A DNA stretch of 30,907 nucleotides, from NCBI GenBank assembly GCA_002501085.1, contig DLRL01000111.1, forward strand, positions 1-30,907, in the 5' to 3' direction. Below the pieces are notes generated by a model. It ran no database searches and had not been told where the DNA came from. It worked only from the letters and a program-made list of their open reading frames with translations. Made by a program: the position numbers and the translations under genes. The first letter of the stretch is position 1. Every line of letters begins with the position of its first letter. The stretch is from Gemmatimonadales bacterium UBA7889. GTDB taxonomy: Bacteria > Gemmatimonadota > Gemmatimonadetes > Longimicrobiales > Gaopeijiaceae. Below, piece after piece: positions 30,546 to 30,907 of the stretch.

Positions 30546-30907
30546 ATGCGAACTTACGAGGTCGTTTACATTCTCGACCCTGCGCTTGAAGAGAGCGCTG
30601 TCACTGCCAAGCTCGATGGACTTCACCAGCTAGCCACCTCCAAAGGTGGTGAAGTTTCGGCGATCGATCATTGGGGAACCAGGCAACTAGCGTATCCAAT
30701 TAACAAGCTGTCTCGAGGTTATTACGTAGCAGCTCACTTTACTGCGGTAGTAGAGGCATTACCGGAGTACGAAAGGATGCTCAAGCTAGACGATGATGTC
30801 ATCCGCTATCTCCTGGTTCTCAACGAAGGAGAACCCACTGGCGGAGACTCGATAATGGGAGAGCCCCGGCCGAAGAGAACCAACGATGAAGATGAGGCCG
30901 AAGATGA
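30546..30907 (+). CDS. rpsF: 30S ribosomal protein bS6 (3' end missing)
   Basis: bS6 binds 16S rRNA with bS18 in the platform of the 30S subunit. The frame starts at ATG 30546 (MRTYEVVYILDP) with GAGGGAA about 8 bases upstream and stays open to the window end, giving 120 full codons. Visible marks are IDHWGTRQLAYPINKLSRGYY and the end of the S6 fold at DDDVIRYLLVLNE, followed by an acidic tail (NDEDEAEDE). The stop is beyond the window. In many bacteria ssb, rpsR and rplI follow. Confidence 0.97.
   Translation, partial: MRTYEVVYILDPALEESAVTAKLDGLHQLATSKGGEVSAIDHWGTRQLAYPINKLSRGYYVAAHFTAVVEALPEYERMLKLDDDVIRYLLVLNEGEPTGGDSIMGEPRPKRTNDEDEAED

Noticed and set aside
30299..30589. 96-residue ORF across the M20-rpsF gap
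   Set aside because: Overlaps both confident genes in another frame and has no ribosome-binding site or recognisable features.
1..30907. Mobile elements, CRISPR arrays, phage genes, rRNA
   Set aside because: No transposase or integrase-like protein, no regularly spaced repeats and no rRNA sequence was seen on either strand.

Overview
The window reads as an ordinary chromosomal segment of a Gram-negative, respiring bacterium. The evidence is a full cytochrome c maturation (Ccm, System I) set, two secreted or outer-membrane-type proteins with signal sequences, a membrane-bound pyrophosphatase, and GlmS/IspE-type envelope and isoprenoid genes. Almost every gene lies on the + strand and is tightly packed, with many start/stop overlaps (ATGA, GTGA, TTGA, TAATG). 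No phage, transposon, CRISPR or rRNA gene was seen, and no gap without a gene exceeds 300 bases. The mix of genes (CTC-type bL25, K+-dependent-type H+-PPase, CcmD of the longer kind, large lineage-specific secreted proteins) suggests Gemmatimonadota or a nearby uncultured lineage. That placement is inference from gene content and was not tested by a search.

Layout: (1) 1-4730, glmS (5' end missing), dtd, maf, glpK and a SLOG/TIGR00725-type protein, nearly contiguous. (2) 4873-10227, the cytochrome c maturation cluster ccmE-ccmF-(ccmI-like zinc-ribbon protein)-ccmA-ccmB-ccmC-ccmD. (3) 10378-11817, a predicted secreted/outer-membrane beta-barrel protein of unknown role. (4) 12071-16255, recA, alaS and a small unknown protein. 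(5) 16352-18390, a short-chain dehydrogenase overlapping a tRNA nucleotidyltransferase (CCA/poly(A) polymerase family). (6) 18525-22603, hflX, then pdxJ, a flippase-like membrane protein and ispE as an overlapping trio. (7) 22638-22708 tRNA-Gln(UUG), then a 603-residue secreted unknown. (8) 24705-26996, prs, rplY (CTC type) and pth, a very common bacterial order. (9) 27040-30359, hppA overlapping an M20 metallopeptidase. (10) 30546-end, rpsF (3' end missing).

The most interesting biology is in the Ccm cluster. The CcmE haem chaperone has Cys in place of the usual haem-attaching His (CxxxY instead of HxxxY), and no ccmG or ccmH lies in the cluster. A small protein that looks like the N-terminal part of CcmI joined to a four-cysteine zinc ribbon sits between ccmF and ccmA, where thiol-handling genes are often found. 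This matches the known but uncommon CcmE-Cys form of System I and adds an undescribed-looking partner. Several intergenic or early-coding inverted repeats also stand out, notably an 11-bp perfect stem in the first codons of prs with half of it repeated upstream, a hairpin over the Shine-Dalgarno/start of an 11-codon mini-ORF that overlaps the pdxJ start, and two mutually exclusive 8-bp stems after ccmD.
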